In this document: piece after piece, positions 17,719 through 26,668 of the stretch
Layout of the letters: each line of letters opens with the position of its first letter
Numbering within the stretch: the first letter of the stretch is position 1
Source of the DNA: Rikenellaceae bacterium
GTDB lineage: Bacteria > Bacteroidota > Bacteroidia > Bacteroidales > Rikenellaceae
Assembly (NCBI GenBank): GCA_017463585.1
Contig: JAFTOX010000003.1
Location: 434,001-498,000 of the forward strand
Reading direction: 5' to 3'
DNA: 64,000 bases
Translations under genes and position numbers: made by a program
The notes under the pieces: model-generated
Seen by the model: only the letters and a program-made list of their open reading frames with translations
The model's database searches: none
Told to the model about the DNA's origin: nothing

Positions 17719-18525
17719 ATGAAACTCAATGCCAACTGCAAAATTAACCTCGGGCTCGACATTCTGCGTCGTCGCGAGGACGGATTTCACGACCTCGAAA
17801 CGGTTATGATTCCCGTGACTGCGCTCTACGATGTGATCACGGTCGAACGTGCCGACGAGGTGCAATTTGTACAGACGGGAATCGTGGTCGATTGCCCGCC
17901 CGAGAAGAATCTCTGCTTACGTGCCTACAACCTCGTGCGTTCGCGCTATGACCTGCCGCCTGTGCGTATTACGCTCGACAAACGAGTGCCCTTTGGTGCC
18001 GGTTTAGGTGGTGGATCGTCGGACGCTTCGATGGTCATTCGTGCTCTAAATGAAGAGTTTAAGTTGGAAATGAGCGTGCGCGAGATGGTCGAAATGGCCG
18101 CTGCATTGGGTAGCGACACCGCCTTCTTTATCGAAAACCGAGTGCAACTTTGTACGGGGCGTGGCGAGATTATGCAACCGATCGACCTCGATTTGAGTGG
18201 ACTGTGGTTGGTTGTGATTAAGCCTCCTTTTGGCGTTTCGACCGCCGAGGCCTATTCGGGGGTGCGTCCCGCTGTGCCAGCACGTTCGCTGGTGGAGCGA
18301 CTCGCCGAGGATCGTTCGACGTGGCAAGCGCAGATCGTGAATGGCTTTGAGCCTCACATCTTTGCGGCTCACCCTCGCTTGGCCGAGTTAAAGCAAACGC
18401 TACTCGATTCGGGTGCTCTCTATGCCGCAATGTCGGGATCAGGATCGGCACTTTTCGGATTGTTCGAGAGTGAGCCGAAGGTTGAGTTTGCCGACGATAT
18501 TTTTGTGCACATACAACAACTTTAA
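17719..18525 (+). CDS. ispE: 4-diphosphocytidyl-2-C-methyl-D-erythritol kinase
   Basis: Phosphorylates CDP-methylerythritol in the MEP pathway to isoprenoid precursors. 268 residues, GHMP-kinase fold. Visible: N-terminal ANCKINLGLDILRRREDGFHDLETVM (Lys and Asp at the substrate site), the ATP loop VPFGAGLGGGSSDASM (about residues 92-107), LGSDTAFFI, and the C-terminal AAMSGSGSALFGLF. ATG 17719 directly follows the -7 box, so the mRNA is probably leaderless. No other MEP gene is nearby. Ends in a strong terminator. Confidence 0.95.
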   Translation: MKLNANCKINLGLDILRRREDGFHDLETVMIPVTALYDVITVERADEVQFVQTGIVVDCPPEKNLCLRAYNLVRSRYDLPPVRITLDKRVPFGAGLGGGSSDASMVIRALNEEFKLEMSVREMVEMAAALGSDTAFFIENRVQLCTGRGEIMQPIDLDLSGLWLVVIKPPFGVSTAEAYSGVRPAVPARSLVERLAEDRSTWQAQIVNGFEPHIFAAHPRLAELKQTLLDSGALYAAMSGSGSALFGLFESEPKVEFADDIFVHIQQL

Positions 18526-18543
18526 CCTACATATACCAACTAA

Positions 18544-18577
18544 AAAGCACCCTCGATCTTGTGGTCGAGGGTGCTTT
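18544..18577 (+). terminator. ispE terminator
   Basis: Perfect 13-base arms (18544-18556 and 18565-18577) with an 8-base loop. Confidence 0.85.
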
Positions 18578-18596
18578 ATGTTTGGTTTTCGTTATT

Positions 18597-19868
18597 CTAT
18601 TCCGTGCGACCGATTCGGCGTGCCCACGCAGTTTTCAGCCACTCCGAACGGAACAACGCATAGGTTGCACTCGGAATATTCATCGTCAAGCCACAACTGC
18701 GCTCGACCTCGAAAACTCCATAGCCAAATGCCGAGAAAACCGTCGGCGTATATCCCTTATAGACCACGCAATCGATCAGCGCATTCTGCATTGCCGCATA
18801 AGCCGAACGATCCTTCGCCGCCAAATCGTAGAAGTGTTCCATATCAAAGAATTGGCTCTCATCGAGCAGTTCAAATGCCTGAACATCATACGAATTGACC
18901 TCATTGAGACCACCCTGCTCGACCTTTGCAACGGCCGTTGCCAATGCCTCCATCTTCGAGCAATCGACGAGCGAAATCGTACCAGACTTGCGACCCGACG
19001 CCAACTCCTTATAATAGCGCATATACTCGCTACAATATTTCATCAGATTGCCCTCGGTACCACCCGACGTAAAGAGATATTGAAGTACCAAATCGTAGGG
19101 CATACCGCGACCCATAATCTCGGCCGACGACGCAATCACATAGTCCGCCACATTGCGCAAATCGTACACCGCCTCGACCGACGCCATAAAGCAAGCATCG
19201 AAAATCAGCGCACGGAACTTCGTGCCCGACAATGCCCGCGCCATCTCAGTGATATTCATACCTGGGTCATCGATAGTCGCACCCTCATAGGTAATCTTGC
19301 CGTCCATACCGAACGTACGAGTGATCTCGTCGCCGTGCTGCTTCCAAAAACTACCATCGTTGGGCGAACTGAATCCAACCGACAAAGGGCGTGTAAGCGA
19401 GCCGCGCGACATACACACCTCAGTAAACCAACCCGTTGCGTGCGAGCCGAAGATCATCGAATACTCCTTTGCGGGAGCTGCCACCTTTGCGTCTGCGACC
19501 ACCGCGCTGAGGGTCGCAGGATCACTCGACGACATCGTTGCAGGATAGGTGCGCAACGTATCGCACTGCACCGTCGCCAACTTTTTATCGTAATAGACCT
19601 GCAACAACATCGGATCGCCCGACGAAGGACGAGAACGGAAATAGATCACAATACGTCCATTATCACCCGGCGTCGAAGCATCGACCGACCAAATCACATC
19701 TTGCACGTTATCCTCCAAATAAGTTTGAAGGTTGTTGTTGCCAGCCAGATACATAATCACCGTATGATCAGCCGTACCCTGAGGCGGTTGTGGAATATAG
19801 GGTTTCGGCTCACAAGCCAACGCCAGCAATCCCACCGCAACCATCGCAATATATCGCAATAATCTCAT
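18597..19868 (-). CDS. Clostripain-type (C11) cysteine peptidase lipoprotein
   Basis: 423 residues. The N-terminus is a lipoprotein signal (LLALAC), so the protein is anchored in the envelope. The catalytic dyad of family C11 is visible: His in FGSHATGW and Cys in LIFDACFMASVEAVYDL, followed by the ADYVIASSAEIMGRGMPYD block that shapes the pocket. C11 peptidases generally cleave after Arg or Lys and are often activated by self-cleavage and Ca2+. Mucosal Bacteroidales secrete such enzymes; a role in host or dietary protein cleavage is inference. A -7 box (TATCTTTG) lies at 19926-19919 on the minus strand. Confidence 0.88.
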   Translation of the reverse strand: MRLLRYIAMVAVGLLALACEPKPYIPQPPQGTADHTVIMYLAGNNNLQTYLEDNVQDVIWSVDASTPGDNGRIVIYFRSRPSSGDPMLLQVYYDKKLATVQCDTLRTYPATMSSSDPATLSAVVADAKVAAPAKEYSMIFGSHATGWFTEVCMSRGSLTRPLSVGFSSPNDGSFWKQHGDEITRTFGMDGKITYEGATIDDPGMNITEMARALSGTKFRALIFDACFMASVEAVYDLRNVADYVIASSAEIMGRGMPYDLVLQYLFTSGGTEGNLMKYCSEYMRYYKELASGRKSGTISLVDCSKMEALATAVAKVEQGGLNEVNSYDVQAFELLDESQFFDMEHFYDLAAKDRSAYAAMQNALIDCVVYKGYTPTVFSAFGYGVFEVERSCGLTMNIPSATYALFRSEWLKTAWARRIGRTE

Positions 19869-19918
19869 CTATTCTCAATTTCGTTGTTCGCCGACACGAA
19901 AATCGTGCGTTTATTTGA

Positions 19919-19926
19919 CAAAGATA
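19919..19926 (-). promoter_or_regulatory. -7 box of the C11 peptidase gene
   Basis: TATCTTTG on the minus strand, 50 bases before the start codon. Confidence 0.55.
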
Positions 19927-19969
19927 CAAATTTTTCCAATACGCACTGCAAATCGCATAACCGCAAATA

Positions 19970-20003
19970 AAAAAACGACCGCCACTCTTGCGAGCAGCGG
20001 TCG
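19970..20003 (-). terminator. Terminator of the rplM-rpsI-rpsB-tsf block
   Basis: Arms CGACCGC (19976-19982) and GCGGTCG (19997-20003). On the minus strand a run of T follows; it lies 24 bases after the tsf stop. Confidence 0.8.
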
Positions 20004-20026
20004 ATCATTATTTCGTCGAGTAACGA

Positions 20027-20857
20027 TTAGTTACCCAATGCGAAACGCTTGTAAGCGACTACGGTAGCCTCCTTATCAGCCTCCTTGATGTAGTCAGCGA
20101 TGGTCTTCTTCTCACCAACGAGCAGCTGGTTCAGAAGAGTGTTCTCCTCGAAGAACTTACGCATCTTACCCTCAGCGATCTTCTCCAAGATTGCCTCAGG
20201 CTTGTTAGCGTTCTTGGGATCCTGCTTCATCTGCTCCAAAGCGATAGCCTTCTCCTTCTCAACAACCTCTGCGGGGCAGTCGTTCTCGTCGATCGAGATG
20301 GGAGCCATTGCAGTTGCCTGCATTGCTACGGTGTGAGCAACCTCAGCGGGAACCTCCTTGTTGAAACCAAGGATCGTACCAAGCTTCTTGTTGAAGTGAA
20401 CATAAGCGTTGCAGTAGGGAGCCTCGATGCGGCCGTAGTAAGCCAACTCAACCTTCTCGCCGGTCTGACCCGACTTCTCGGTTACGATCTCCTCAACGGT
20501 GCGACCCTCCTCGTTCTTAACAGCCATCAGAGCCTCCTGATCAGCTACGTCGTTAGCTACTGCCAACGCCAAAATAGCCTCTGCCGACGCACTGAACTCG
20601 CTGTTAGCTGCAACGAAGTCGGTCTCGCAAGCCAAGCACAGAAGATATGCCTTCTCGCCTACGATCTTCGATACAACAACGCCCTCGGTAGCGGTACGGT
20701 CAGCACGCTTGCTAACAACCAGCTTACCCTTCTCGCGGATAATATCCTTTGCACGCTCGTAATCACCCTCTGCCTCGATGAGAGCCTTCTTGCAGTCCAT
20801 CATACCGGCACCGGTCATTTTACGGAGCTTCATTACATCTGCTGCTTTGATTTCCAT
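20027..20857 (-). CDS. tsf: Translation elongation factor Ts
   Basis: Exchanges GDP for GTP on EF-Tu. 276 residues. The N-terminal UBA-like domain has MKLRKMTGAGMMDCKKALIEAEGD, followed by the EF-Tu contact block AYLLCLACETDFVAANSEF and the C-terminal core with EKIAEGKMRKFFEENTLLNQ. It lies 37 bases after rpsB, the usual bacterial pairing. The last gene before a strong terminator. Confidence 0.97.
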   Translation of the reverse strand: MEIKAADVMKLRKMTGAGMMDCKKALIEAEGDYERAKDIIREKGKLVVSKRADRTATEGVVVSKIVGEKAYLLCLACETDFVAANSEFSASAEAILALAVANDVADQEALMAVKNEEGRTVEEIVTEKSGQTGEKVELAYYGRIEAPYCNAYVHFNKKLGTILGFNKEVPAEVAHTVAMQATAMAPISIDENDCPAEVVEKEKAIALEQMKQDPKNANKPEAILEKIAEGKMRKFFEENTLLNQLLVGEKKTIADYIKEADKEATVVAYKRFALGN

Positions 20858-20894
20858 AGTGGTAAAATCTTTTTGCGGTTAAAAACTGTTAAAA

Positions 20895-21728
20895 TTACTC
20901 AGCAGCCTGCTCAGTTGCAGCTACTACCTCGGCAACCTCTGCCTCCACGTTCTCCTTAACGGCCTTCTTTACGCGGGGCTTAGCCTCTTTCTTGCCTTCG
21001 TTCTTAGCCTCGGCCTCAGCAGCCTCCTTCTCTTTTTCGAGCTTGCGCTCCTCAGCACCCTCAGCGATTGCTGCACACATTGCATCGAGAACTACGGCGA
21101 TCGACTTCATTGCGTCGTCATTTGCAGGGATAACGTAATCGATGTCGGTTGGATCACAACAAGTATCAACCATTGCAAATACGGGAATGTTCAGACGCTT
21201 TGCCTCCTTAACTGCGTTTGCCTCCTTCTGTACGTCAACTACGAACAGCGCTGCGGGCAGACGGGTCAAGTCAGCGATCGAACCGAGGTTCTTCTCCAAC
21301 TTAGCACGCTGACGCGAAATCTGGAGCTTCTCGCGCTTCGAGAAGTTATCATAAGTACCGTCGTTGGTCATACGATCGATCGTCGACATCTTCTTAACGG
21401 CCTTACGTATAGTGGGGAAGTTTGTAAGCATACCGCCCGGCCAGCGCTCGGTAACATAGGGCATACCGATTGCCTGTACCTTCTCGGCAACAACTTCTTT
21501 TGCTTGTTTCTTGGTGGCTACGAACAATACGCGGCGACCGCTCTTTGCGATCTGCTTCAACGCTGCTGCAGCCTCATCGATCTTCAACACAGTCTTGTGC
21601 AGGTCGATGATGTGGATACCGTTCTTCTCCATAAAGATGTAGGGAGCCATTTTGGGGTTCCACTTTCTTTTCAGGTGGCCAAAGTGCACTCCGGCATCCA
21701 ATAAAGTATTGAAATCTGTTCTTGACAT
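20895..21728 (-). CDS. rpsB: 30S ribosomal protein S2
   Basis: Small-subunit protein near the mRNA exit side. 277 residues, about 35 more than the core because of a Lys/Glu/Ala-rich tail (after residue 230). Visible: LLDAGVHFGHLKRKWNPKMAPYI, WPGGMLTNFPTIRKAVKKM, PAALFVVDVQKEANAVKEAKRL and FAMVDTCCDPTDIDYVIPANDDA. Leads the rpsB-tsf pair and is separated from rpsI by 170 bases that can form hairpins. Confidence 0.97.
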   Translation of the reverse strand: MSRTDFNTLLDAGVHFGHLKRKWNPKMAPYIFMEKNGIHIIDLHKTVLKIDEAAAALKQIAKSGRRVLFVATKKQAKEVVAEKVQAIGMPYVTERWPGGMLTNFPTIRKAVKKMSTIDRMTNDGTYDNFSKREKLQISRQRAKLEKNLGSIADLTRLPAALFVVDVQKEANAVKEAKRLNIPVFAMVDTCCDPTDIDYVIPANDDAMKSIAVVLDAMCAAIAEGAEERKLEKEKEAAEAEAKNEGKKEAKPRVKKAVKENVEAEVAEVVAATEQAAE

Positions 21729-21898
21729 TGTTTCAAATGTTTGTTTTTTGTTTTTGTTCTCTGTTCTTCAACCGACGAGTAGTGTTCCTTGAACAATCTC
21801 TTCGGTTTTCCGCGATCAGGCAATTCTGCGGTAATGCGCGCTATGCGGCAGTCTGCAAAATTTGAACCTCGATCGTGCTGCCAATTCGGACGCGAATA
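21729..21898 (-). other. Intergenic leader of rpsB
   Basis: The 170 bases between rpsI and rpsB contain several inverted repeats. AACCGA and TCGGTT can pair around a loop that itself contains TGTTC/GAACA, 40-90 bases before the rpsB ATG. An rpsB autoregulatory leader is plausible, but I cannot match it to a known class. No clear TAnnTTTG box was seen. Confidence 0.4.
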
Positions 21899-22285
21899 TT
21901 AACGCTTGCTGAACTGGAACTTCGCGCGTGCGCTCGGCTGACCGGGCTTCTTACGCTCAACTTCGCGAGGATCACGCGTCATAAAGCCGTTCTTCTTCAA
22001 AACGGGACGCATCTCAGCGTCGATCTGGCACAATGCGCGTGCAATGCCCAAACGAGCTGCCTCAGCCTGACCCTTGATACCACCACCGTCGAGGTTGATC
22101 GTGATATCGTAGCTCTCAGCGGTGTTGGTTACCAACAGCGGCTGCTTTACTACGAAACGAAGAATCTCCAACGGGAAATAAGTTTCAAGCGACTTCTTGT
22201 TGATCGTGATGTTGCCCTGACCGGGTTTTACGTAAACGCGAGCCACAGCGGCCTTACGGCGTCCTACGGTGTTTACAACTTCCAT
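21899..22285 (-). CDS. rpsI: 30S ribosomal protein S9
   Basis: 128 residues ending KFQFSKR, the C-terminal tail that reaches the tRNA in the P site. Conserved blocks: NTVGRRKAAVARVYVKPG, DITINLDGGGIKGQAEAARLGIARAL and LKKNGFMTRDPREVERKKPG. Starts 5 bases after rplM, the universal pairing. Confidence 0.98.
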   Translation of the reverse strand: MEVVNTVGRRKAAVARVYVKPGQGNITINKKSLETYFPLEILRFVVKQPLLVTNTAESYDITINLDGGGIKGQAEAARLGIARALCQIDAEMRPVLKKNGFMTRDPREVERKKPGQPSARAKFQFSKR

Positions 22286-22290
22286 AATCT

Positions 22291-22746
22291 TTACTTAATC
22301 TCGTTTAATTTGATTGTTTTGGGGTTCTGTGCAGCGTGAGGATGCTCAGCACCTGCATAAACCTTCAAGTTCTTCAAGAGAGCCTCACCCAGACGGTTCT
22401 TGGGCAACATACCCTTAACTGCCTTCTCTACTACGAAGGTAGGCTTTCTTTTCAGATAATCTGCCGGAGTGGCAAAACGCTGACCACCGGGGTAACCCGT
22501 GTGGCGCACATAGACCTTGTCGGTCATCTTCTTGCCCGTGAGCTTTACCTTGTCAGCATTGATAACGATAACGTTGTCACCGCAATCAACGTGGGGAGTA
22601 AAGCTGGGCTTGTTCTTGCCGCGCAGAATCTTTGCAACCTGCGATGCAAGACGTCCCAATACCTCGCCATTAGCGTCGATCAGCACCCACTCCTTCTGTG
22701 CTGTCGCTGCATTCACCGAGATAGTCTTGTAGCTTAATGAATCCAC
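22291..22746 (-). CDS. rplM: 50S ribosomal protein L13
   Basis: An early-assembling large-subunit protein. 151 residues with WVLIDANGEVLGRLASQVAKIL, the KPSFTPHVDCGDNVIVINADKV block, YVRHTGYPGG, and GMLPKNRLGEALLKNLKVY near the end. First gene of the rplM-rpsI-rpsB-tsf block. A -7 box (TACCTTTG at 22813-22806, minus strand) and a small hairpin (CCCAT/ATGGG) precede it. Confidence 0.98.
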   Translation of the reverse strand: MDSLSYKTISVNAATAQKEWVLIDANGEVLGRLASQVAKILRGKNKPSFTPHVDCGDNVIVINADKVKLTGKKMTDKVYVRHTGYPGGQRFATPADYLKRKPTFVVEKAVKGMLPKNRLGEALLKNLKVYAGAEHPHAAQNPKTIKLNEIK

Positions 22747-22805
22747 TTGTTTTACGTTTAAATTAATACTTGTTTAATTGATCCAAACCCATTATTATGG
22801 GCGTG

Positions 22806-22813
22806 CAAAGGTA
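22806..22813 (-). promoter_or_regulatory. -7 box of rplM
   Basis: TACCTTTG on the minus strand, 59 bases before the rplM start; an A/T-rich stretch lies upstream. Confidence 0.6.
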
Positions 22814-22897
22814 GTGATTATTTTTTAATAAAAAAAATGCGCGCTATTTTTTTCACATTTTCACCGTTTTATGCACGTTTTTACTCCACTTTTGACA

Positions 22898-22934
22898 CAA
22901 AAAATCGGCCGACACCCAACGGTATCGACCGATT
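22898..22934 (-). terminator. Terminator of the FISUMP/Fn3 lipoprotein gene
   Basis: Ten-base arms with one mismatch (22903-22912 and 22925-22934); on the minus strand a run of six T follows. Confidence 0.75.
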
Positions 22935-22979
22935 CTTACTATTATTTATAAGGTATCGCTACCCTATTTGGTCATCAAG

Positions 22980-24713
22980 TTACTCCTTGTCAGCAACGCA
23001 ACGTACCGAGCTTGCGTCCGAACGTGCGCCACCACCCATAGCCGATACGAAGCAGGTACCAGCATAAGCAGGGCTCATAAAGTTCAAGCAAGCGGTAGCC
23101 TGCTTGCTCTCAGCCTGCGAAGCAATGCTACTCTTGTAAACCGAGTTCGACCAATAAACGCCCGAATGACCTACTACCGAGCCGTAGAGTGCTGCGTATG
23201 CACCATACCAACGCGAAGCTGCGGGGAAGAAGGTGGTAGTAGTACCTGACAAGGTCATATAGTAACCACAGTTATAGTCATTGGTATCAACCACGCCATC
23301 ACCATTACGATCTGCAACAGCGGTGCTTGCATAGTTACCCATAACAGCTGCACCTGTCGAAGTGAACTTCGAGAAGGCCATAATGGGAGGTACGCGCCAG
23401 CCTGCGGGGCAGGGGTCGTACATCGACTTCTCGCCCAAGTTGTAGTACTTCAACGAACCCTGCTCACGGTAGTTACCGTCGGGGTTACCCCACAGAGCGT
23501 CGTCCGAAGTCGAGCACCAGTCTGCATAATCAACGCCATAAGGCGAGATGAAGGTTGCGGGGTTAGCGATCGCAAACTCAACCGACTGGGGAGTCATTAC
23601 TGCGTCGAACTCACCCTCCTCGCCGTCGATATTGTAGATAGGCTTAGCAAGTGTTGCGGTGGTACCACTCAACGTAGGCGAACCGGTGAAGGGATCCTTA
23701 CGGCCCCACTGGTAGCACAGACCGAAAGCATTAATATCGGCAGCAGCTGCGGTGGTTGCACCCAAGTTCATATTCATAACATTGAAACCGGTGATCATAG
23801 GCAGCGACTCAACCTGCTGCTCGGGAACCCATACGTGCCAGCTCCAAAGGATCTCCTCGTTGCCACCTGCACCGTATGCATAAACAACAGCGTTACCATA
23901 AACGCCCTCAGCTACTACAAAGCGAACCTTGCCATCAACCAAACCTGCCTCGGTGATCAGACCGGGGGTATCCTGCCACAACAGACCTACACCTGCGATG
24001 TTCTCAACAGCCTCGCCCGAGTTACCCTTGAAGGGAGCGAATACGTAAGCACCAGCCTCCTCGATGAGGTAGCTGTTTGCTGCCAACTCGTCAGCGATCG
24101 ACTCCTGAGTCTTAGCGTTGATGCTTACCCAAGCTGCGGGAGCGTAGTCAGCGTCCGAAGTTGCAGGGCGAACCTTAACGGTGTAAACACCCTCAGTCAG
24201 ACCGGTGAACTCCTTCTGCAAGCCATTAACCTTCTCAGCAGCACCGTTACCCAGAGCTACCTCGTAGTACTCAGCGCCCTCAGCAGCGTTCCACGATACA
24301 ACAAACGACGACTCGGTCTGACCCGAAACTGCCAACTCGATCGCACCCAGCTTGAAAGCGGTGTTCAGAGTCAGGCTTACGGTCTTCCACTCCGAATCAG
24401 CGTATGCCTTCGACGAATCAACAGCCTTGATCTTCAAGGTGTTAGCCGAGCCATACTTCAAACCTGCGAACTTAACCGAAGTTGCGGTAGTGGTCTGCTC
24501 CTCAGCGCCATTGAGCGAGTAAACATAACCATCAGCACCGTCAACTGCCTTCCAAGTCACATCGAACGACTCCGAACGATAAACAACGTCCACCTCGGGA
24601 GCTGCCAGACGATTAGGCTCTGCGACCTCCTCCTCCGAGCAAGCAACCAATGACATTGTCGCAACAACTGCTACTGCAAGCATACTTGCAATGCGGCGAA
24701 AAATGTTTTTCAT
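22980..24713 (-). CDS. Large surface lipoprotein with Fn3-like repeats and a FISUMP-type domain
   Basis: 577 residues. Signal peptide with lipobox SLVAC, followed by EEEVAEPNRL. Two fibronectin-III-like modules come next: one from about 37 (LAAPEVDVVYRSESFDVTWK) and one from about 122 (GAIELAVSGQTESSFVVSWN). The C-terminal 270 residues resemble the FISUMP/major paralogous domain of gut Bacteroidales: MNLGA, YQWGRKDPF, YDPCPAGWRVP and, at the end, SVRCVADKE. Probably exposed on the cell surface; the ligand is unknown. Promoter: TTG (24836-24834), 19 bases, TATTTTTG (24814-24807) on the minus strand. Confidence 0.8.
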   Translation of the reverse strand: MKNIFRRIASMLAVAVVATMSLVACSEEEVAEPNRLAAPEVDVVYRSESFDVTWKAVDGADGYVYSLNGAEEQTTTATSVKFAGLKYGSANTLKIKAVDSSKAYADSEWKTVSLTLNTAFKLGAIELAVSGQTESSFVVSWNAAEGAEYYEVALGNGAAEKVNGLQKEFTGLTEGVYTVKVRPATSDADYAPAAWVSINAKTQESIADELAANSYLIEEAGAYVFAPFKGNSGEAVENIAGVGLLWQDTPGLITEAGLVDGKVRFVVAEGVYGNAVVYAYGAGGNEEILWSWHVWVPEQQVESLPMITGFNVMNMNLGATTAAAADINAFGLCYQWGRKDPFTGSPTLSGTTATLAKPIYNIDGEEGEFDAVMTPQSVEFAIANPATFISPYGVDYADWCSTSDDALWGNPDGNYREQGSLKYYNLGEKSMYDPCPAGWRVPPIMAFSKFTSTGAAVMGNYASTAVADRNGDGVVDTNDYNCGYYMTLSGTTTTFFPAASRWYGAYAALYGSVVGHSGVYWSNSVYKSSIASQAESKQATACLNFMSPAYAGTCFVSAMGGGARSDASSVRCVADKE

Positions 24714-24806
24714 AAGTTACAATTTTTAAGTTAATATTAAGATTATTTGTTATTTTCTGTTATTTTACCGTTCTAAATTGTCGCATAAACTAACATCGAC
24801 AATACG

Positions 24807-24944
24807 CAAAAATAGTCAAAAAGTTTTAGTTTGCAACATCTCACCCGACTATTTTTCACACAAAAATATATCAATCACTGAAATTCAACGCATTACAAAG
24901 GTTACAAATTGGTTTGTTTTTCACGGTGCAAAACACTATTTTTG
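24807..24944. promoter_or_regulatory. Divergent promoters of the lipoprotein and the MATE exporter
   Basis: Minus strand: TTG (24836-24834), 19-base spacer, TATTTTTG (24814-24807). Plus strand: TTTG (24913-24916), 20-base spacer, TATTTTTG (24937-24944). Confidence 0.7.
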
Positions 24945-24973
24945 TAGTCCGAAAAAATTACGAATTTCAAGCG

Positions 24974-26302
24974 ATGAAACCGATGACCCGCGAAATATGG
25001 CGACTGACGATTCCCAACATCGTGTCGAATGTTACCGTACCGCTTTTAGGTATGGCCGATATGGCTATTGCGGGACGTTTGGGCGACTCGACCGCCACGA
25101 TCGGAGCGCTGGCGATCGGAACAACAATCTTCAACTTTATCTATTGGAACTGCTCGTTTCTGCGTATGGGCACAAGCGGACTGACGGCACAGGCCTTCGG
25201 TGCGGGACGCAAAGAGGAGTGCGCCAATCTGCTGGTACGCGGTGTGGTTGTGGCGGTGGCTTTGGCCGTTGTGCTCATTGCGTTGCAACGCCCCGTGGGT
25301 GAGGCGGCTATATGGTTGATGAATGGCGACGATCTGGTGCGTCGCTACTTCTTTGCACGTATCTGGGCGGTGCCTGCGGCGATCTCGCTCTTTGCGCTCA
25401 ATGGGTGGTTTATCGGTATGCAGAACTCTTCGACCCCGATGTTGATTGCGCTGGCGCAAAATGTAATTAATATCGCGTTCAGCATTTGGTTTGCCTTCGG
25501 GTTGGATATGGGTTTGGAGGGCGTTGCGTGGGGTACGGTCGTGGCACAATATAGCGGTGTGGTGCTGGCTGTGGTGGCTATCGTGCGACGCTATCGCGAT
25601 GTGGTGCGCTTGGCGTGCTGGCGCAGTGCGCTCCGACTGCAAGCTATGGGGCGTTTCTTTACGGTCAATCGCGATATCTTTATTCGCTCGTTCTGCTTGT
25701 GCGTGGCCTACTCGTTCTTTACGGCTGCGGGAGCACGTATGGGCGACCCGACTATTCTGGCAGTCAATTCGTTAATGATGCAGCTATTCTCGCTGTTCTC
25801 GTATATGAGCGACGGTGTGGCATACGCTGCCGAGGCACTGACGGGTCGCTTTGTCGGAGCACGCGACGCCGATTCGCTGAGCGACGCTGCGGGTCGAATG
25901 TTCCGTATCAGCTTGGTGATTGCGCTCGCCTACGTTGCGGTTTATACGGTCGGCTGGGAGTGGTTGTTGGGGCTGTTCGTCGATGGCGACCCGAACGAAA
26001 CCGCCGCAATTATGGCTACGGCAGCGCGCTATCGAGTGTGGGTTATTCTCTCGCCGTTAGTCGGCTTTGCACCGTTCCTGATGGACGGCATTATGATCGG
26101 CGCAACGATGACACGCATACTTCGCAACTCGATGGTCTGCGCCTTGGCACTCTACTTTGCGATCTTCTTTTCACTGCGAGGCGTGTGGGGCAACGACGCT
26201 CTGTGGTTAGCATTTCTGCTGTTTATGGTTGCCCGTGGCGTTCTTCAATACCTAATGGCAGGCGGTATCCGAGGCATAATCCCTCGCGCCGAACAACTAT
26301 AA
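24974..26302 (+). CDS. MATE-family efflux transporter
   Basis: 442 residues with about twelve membrane helices in two related halves. The start of the family pattern is clear: EIWRLTIPNIVSNVTVPLLGMADMAIAGRLGD, then GLTAQAFGAGRKEE in the first half and AEALTGRFVGARDADSL in the second. MATE proteins expel drugs or metabolites in exchange for Na+ or H+. I chose ATG 24974; the upstream ATG at 24914 overlaps the promoter. The substrate cannot be read from the sequence. Monocistronic. Confidence 0.9.
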   Translation: MKPMTREIWRLTIPNIVSNVTVPLLGMADMAIAGRLGDSTATIGALAIGTTIFNFIYWNCSFLRMGTSGLTAQAFGAGRKEECANLLVRGVVVAVALAVVLIALQRPVGEAAIWLMNGDDLVRRYFFARIWAVPAAISLFALNGWFIGMQNSSTPMLIALAQNVINIAFSIWFAFGLDMGLEGVAWGTVVAQYSGVVLAVVAIVRRYRDVVRLACWRSALRLQAMGRFFTVNRDIFIRSFCLCVAYSFFTAAGARMGDPTILAVNSLMMQLFSLFSYMSDGVAYAAEALTGRFVGARDADSLSDAAGRMFRISLVIALAYVAVYTVGWEWLLGLFVDGDPNETAAIMATAARYRVWVILSPLVGFAPFLMDGIMIGATMTRILRNSMVCALALYFAIFFSLRGVWGNDALWLAFLLFMVARGVLQYLMAGGIRGIIPRAEQL

Positions 26303-26333
26303 TATATAGGTATATCCACGCAAAATAGTTTTG

Positions 26334-26399
26334 TTACACTTTTTATGCATTTTTTTGGCAAAAAATTTGCAGGGGGGGGAAATTTTATATCTATCTTTG
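26334..26399 (+). promoter_or_regulatory. Promoter with an 8-G tract (copy 1), before the small lipoprotein
   Basis: A 38-base conserved stretch (26334-26371) ends in TTTGCA. TTTG (26366-26369) serves as -33 box; after it come CA and eight G (26372-26379), then TATCTTTG (26392-26399). The spacer is 22 bases. The stretch contains TTGGC and TTGCA at sigma-54 spacing, an alternative reading. Confidence 0.7.
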
Positions 26400-26447
26400 T
26401 GGTGTACACGTACACTAAGTTCATTAACACATTAAAAAATTTTAGCT

Positions 26448-26660
26448 ATGAAAAAGATTTTCACAATCTTCGTTTTCGTAGCTGCCACCTCTTTCTCCGC
26501 TTGTGATCAAGACCTGACAGGCTACGAAGTTCCTAATCAGTCTGACAACGAAAGCCAAGATCTATCTTACGCCGAAGGCGTATCCTCTTCTCGACTTGTG
26601 TTTGCCACAAATTTACTTATGCCATTAGCCAAAACTACGGGCACAAACATTATTATCTAA
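26448..26660 (+). CDS. Small lipoprotein of unknown function
   Basis: 70 residues. MKKIFTIFVFVAATSFSAC is a clear lipoprotein signal, leaving a mature part of about 50 residues with Asp/Glu/Asn/Ser-rich sequence (SDNESQDLSYAEGVSSS) and a hydrophobic end (NLLMPLAKTTGTNIII). I recognise no family. The short length could mean a remnant, but start, signal and promoter look intact. It shares its promoter type, including the G tract, with the beta-barrel gene that follows after 171 bases, which suggests a related surface role. Confidence 0.6.
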   Translation: MKKIFTIFVFVAATSFSACDQDLTGYEVPNQSDNESQDLSYAEGVSSSRLVFATNLLMPLAKTTGTNIII

Positions 26661-26668
26661 TCAAAAAA

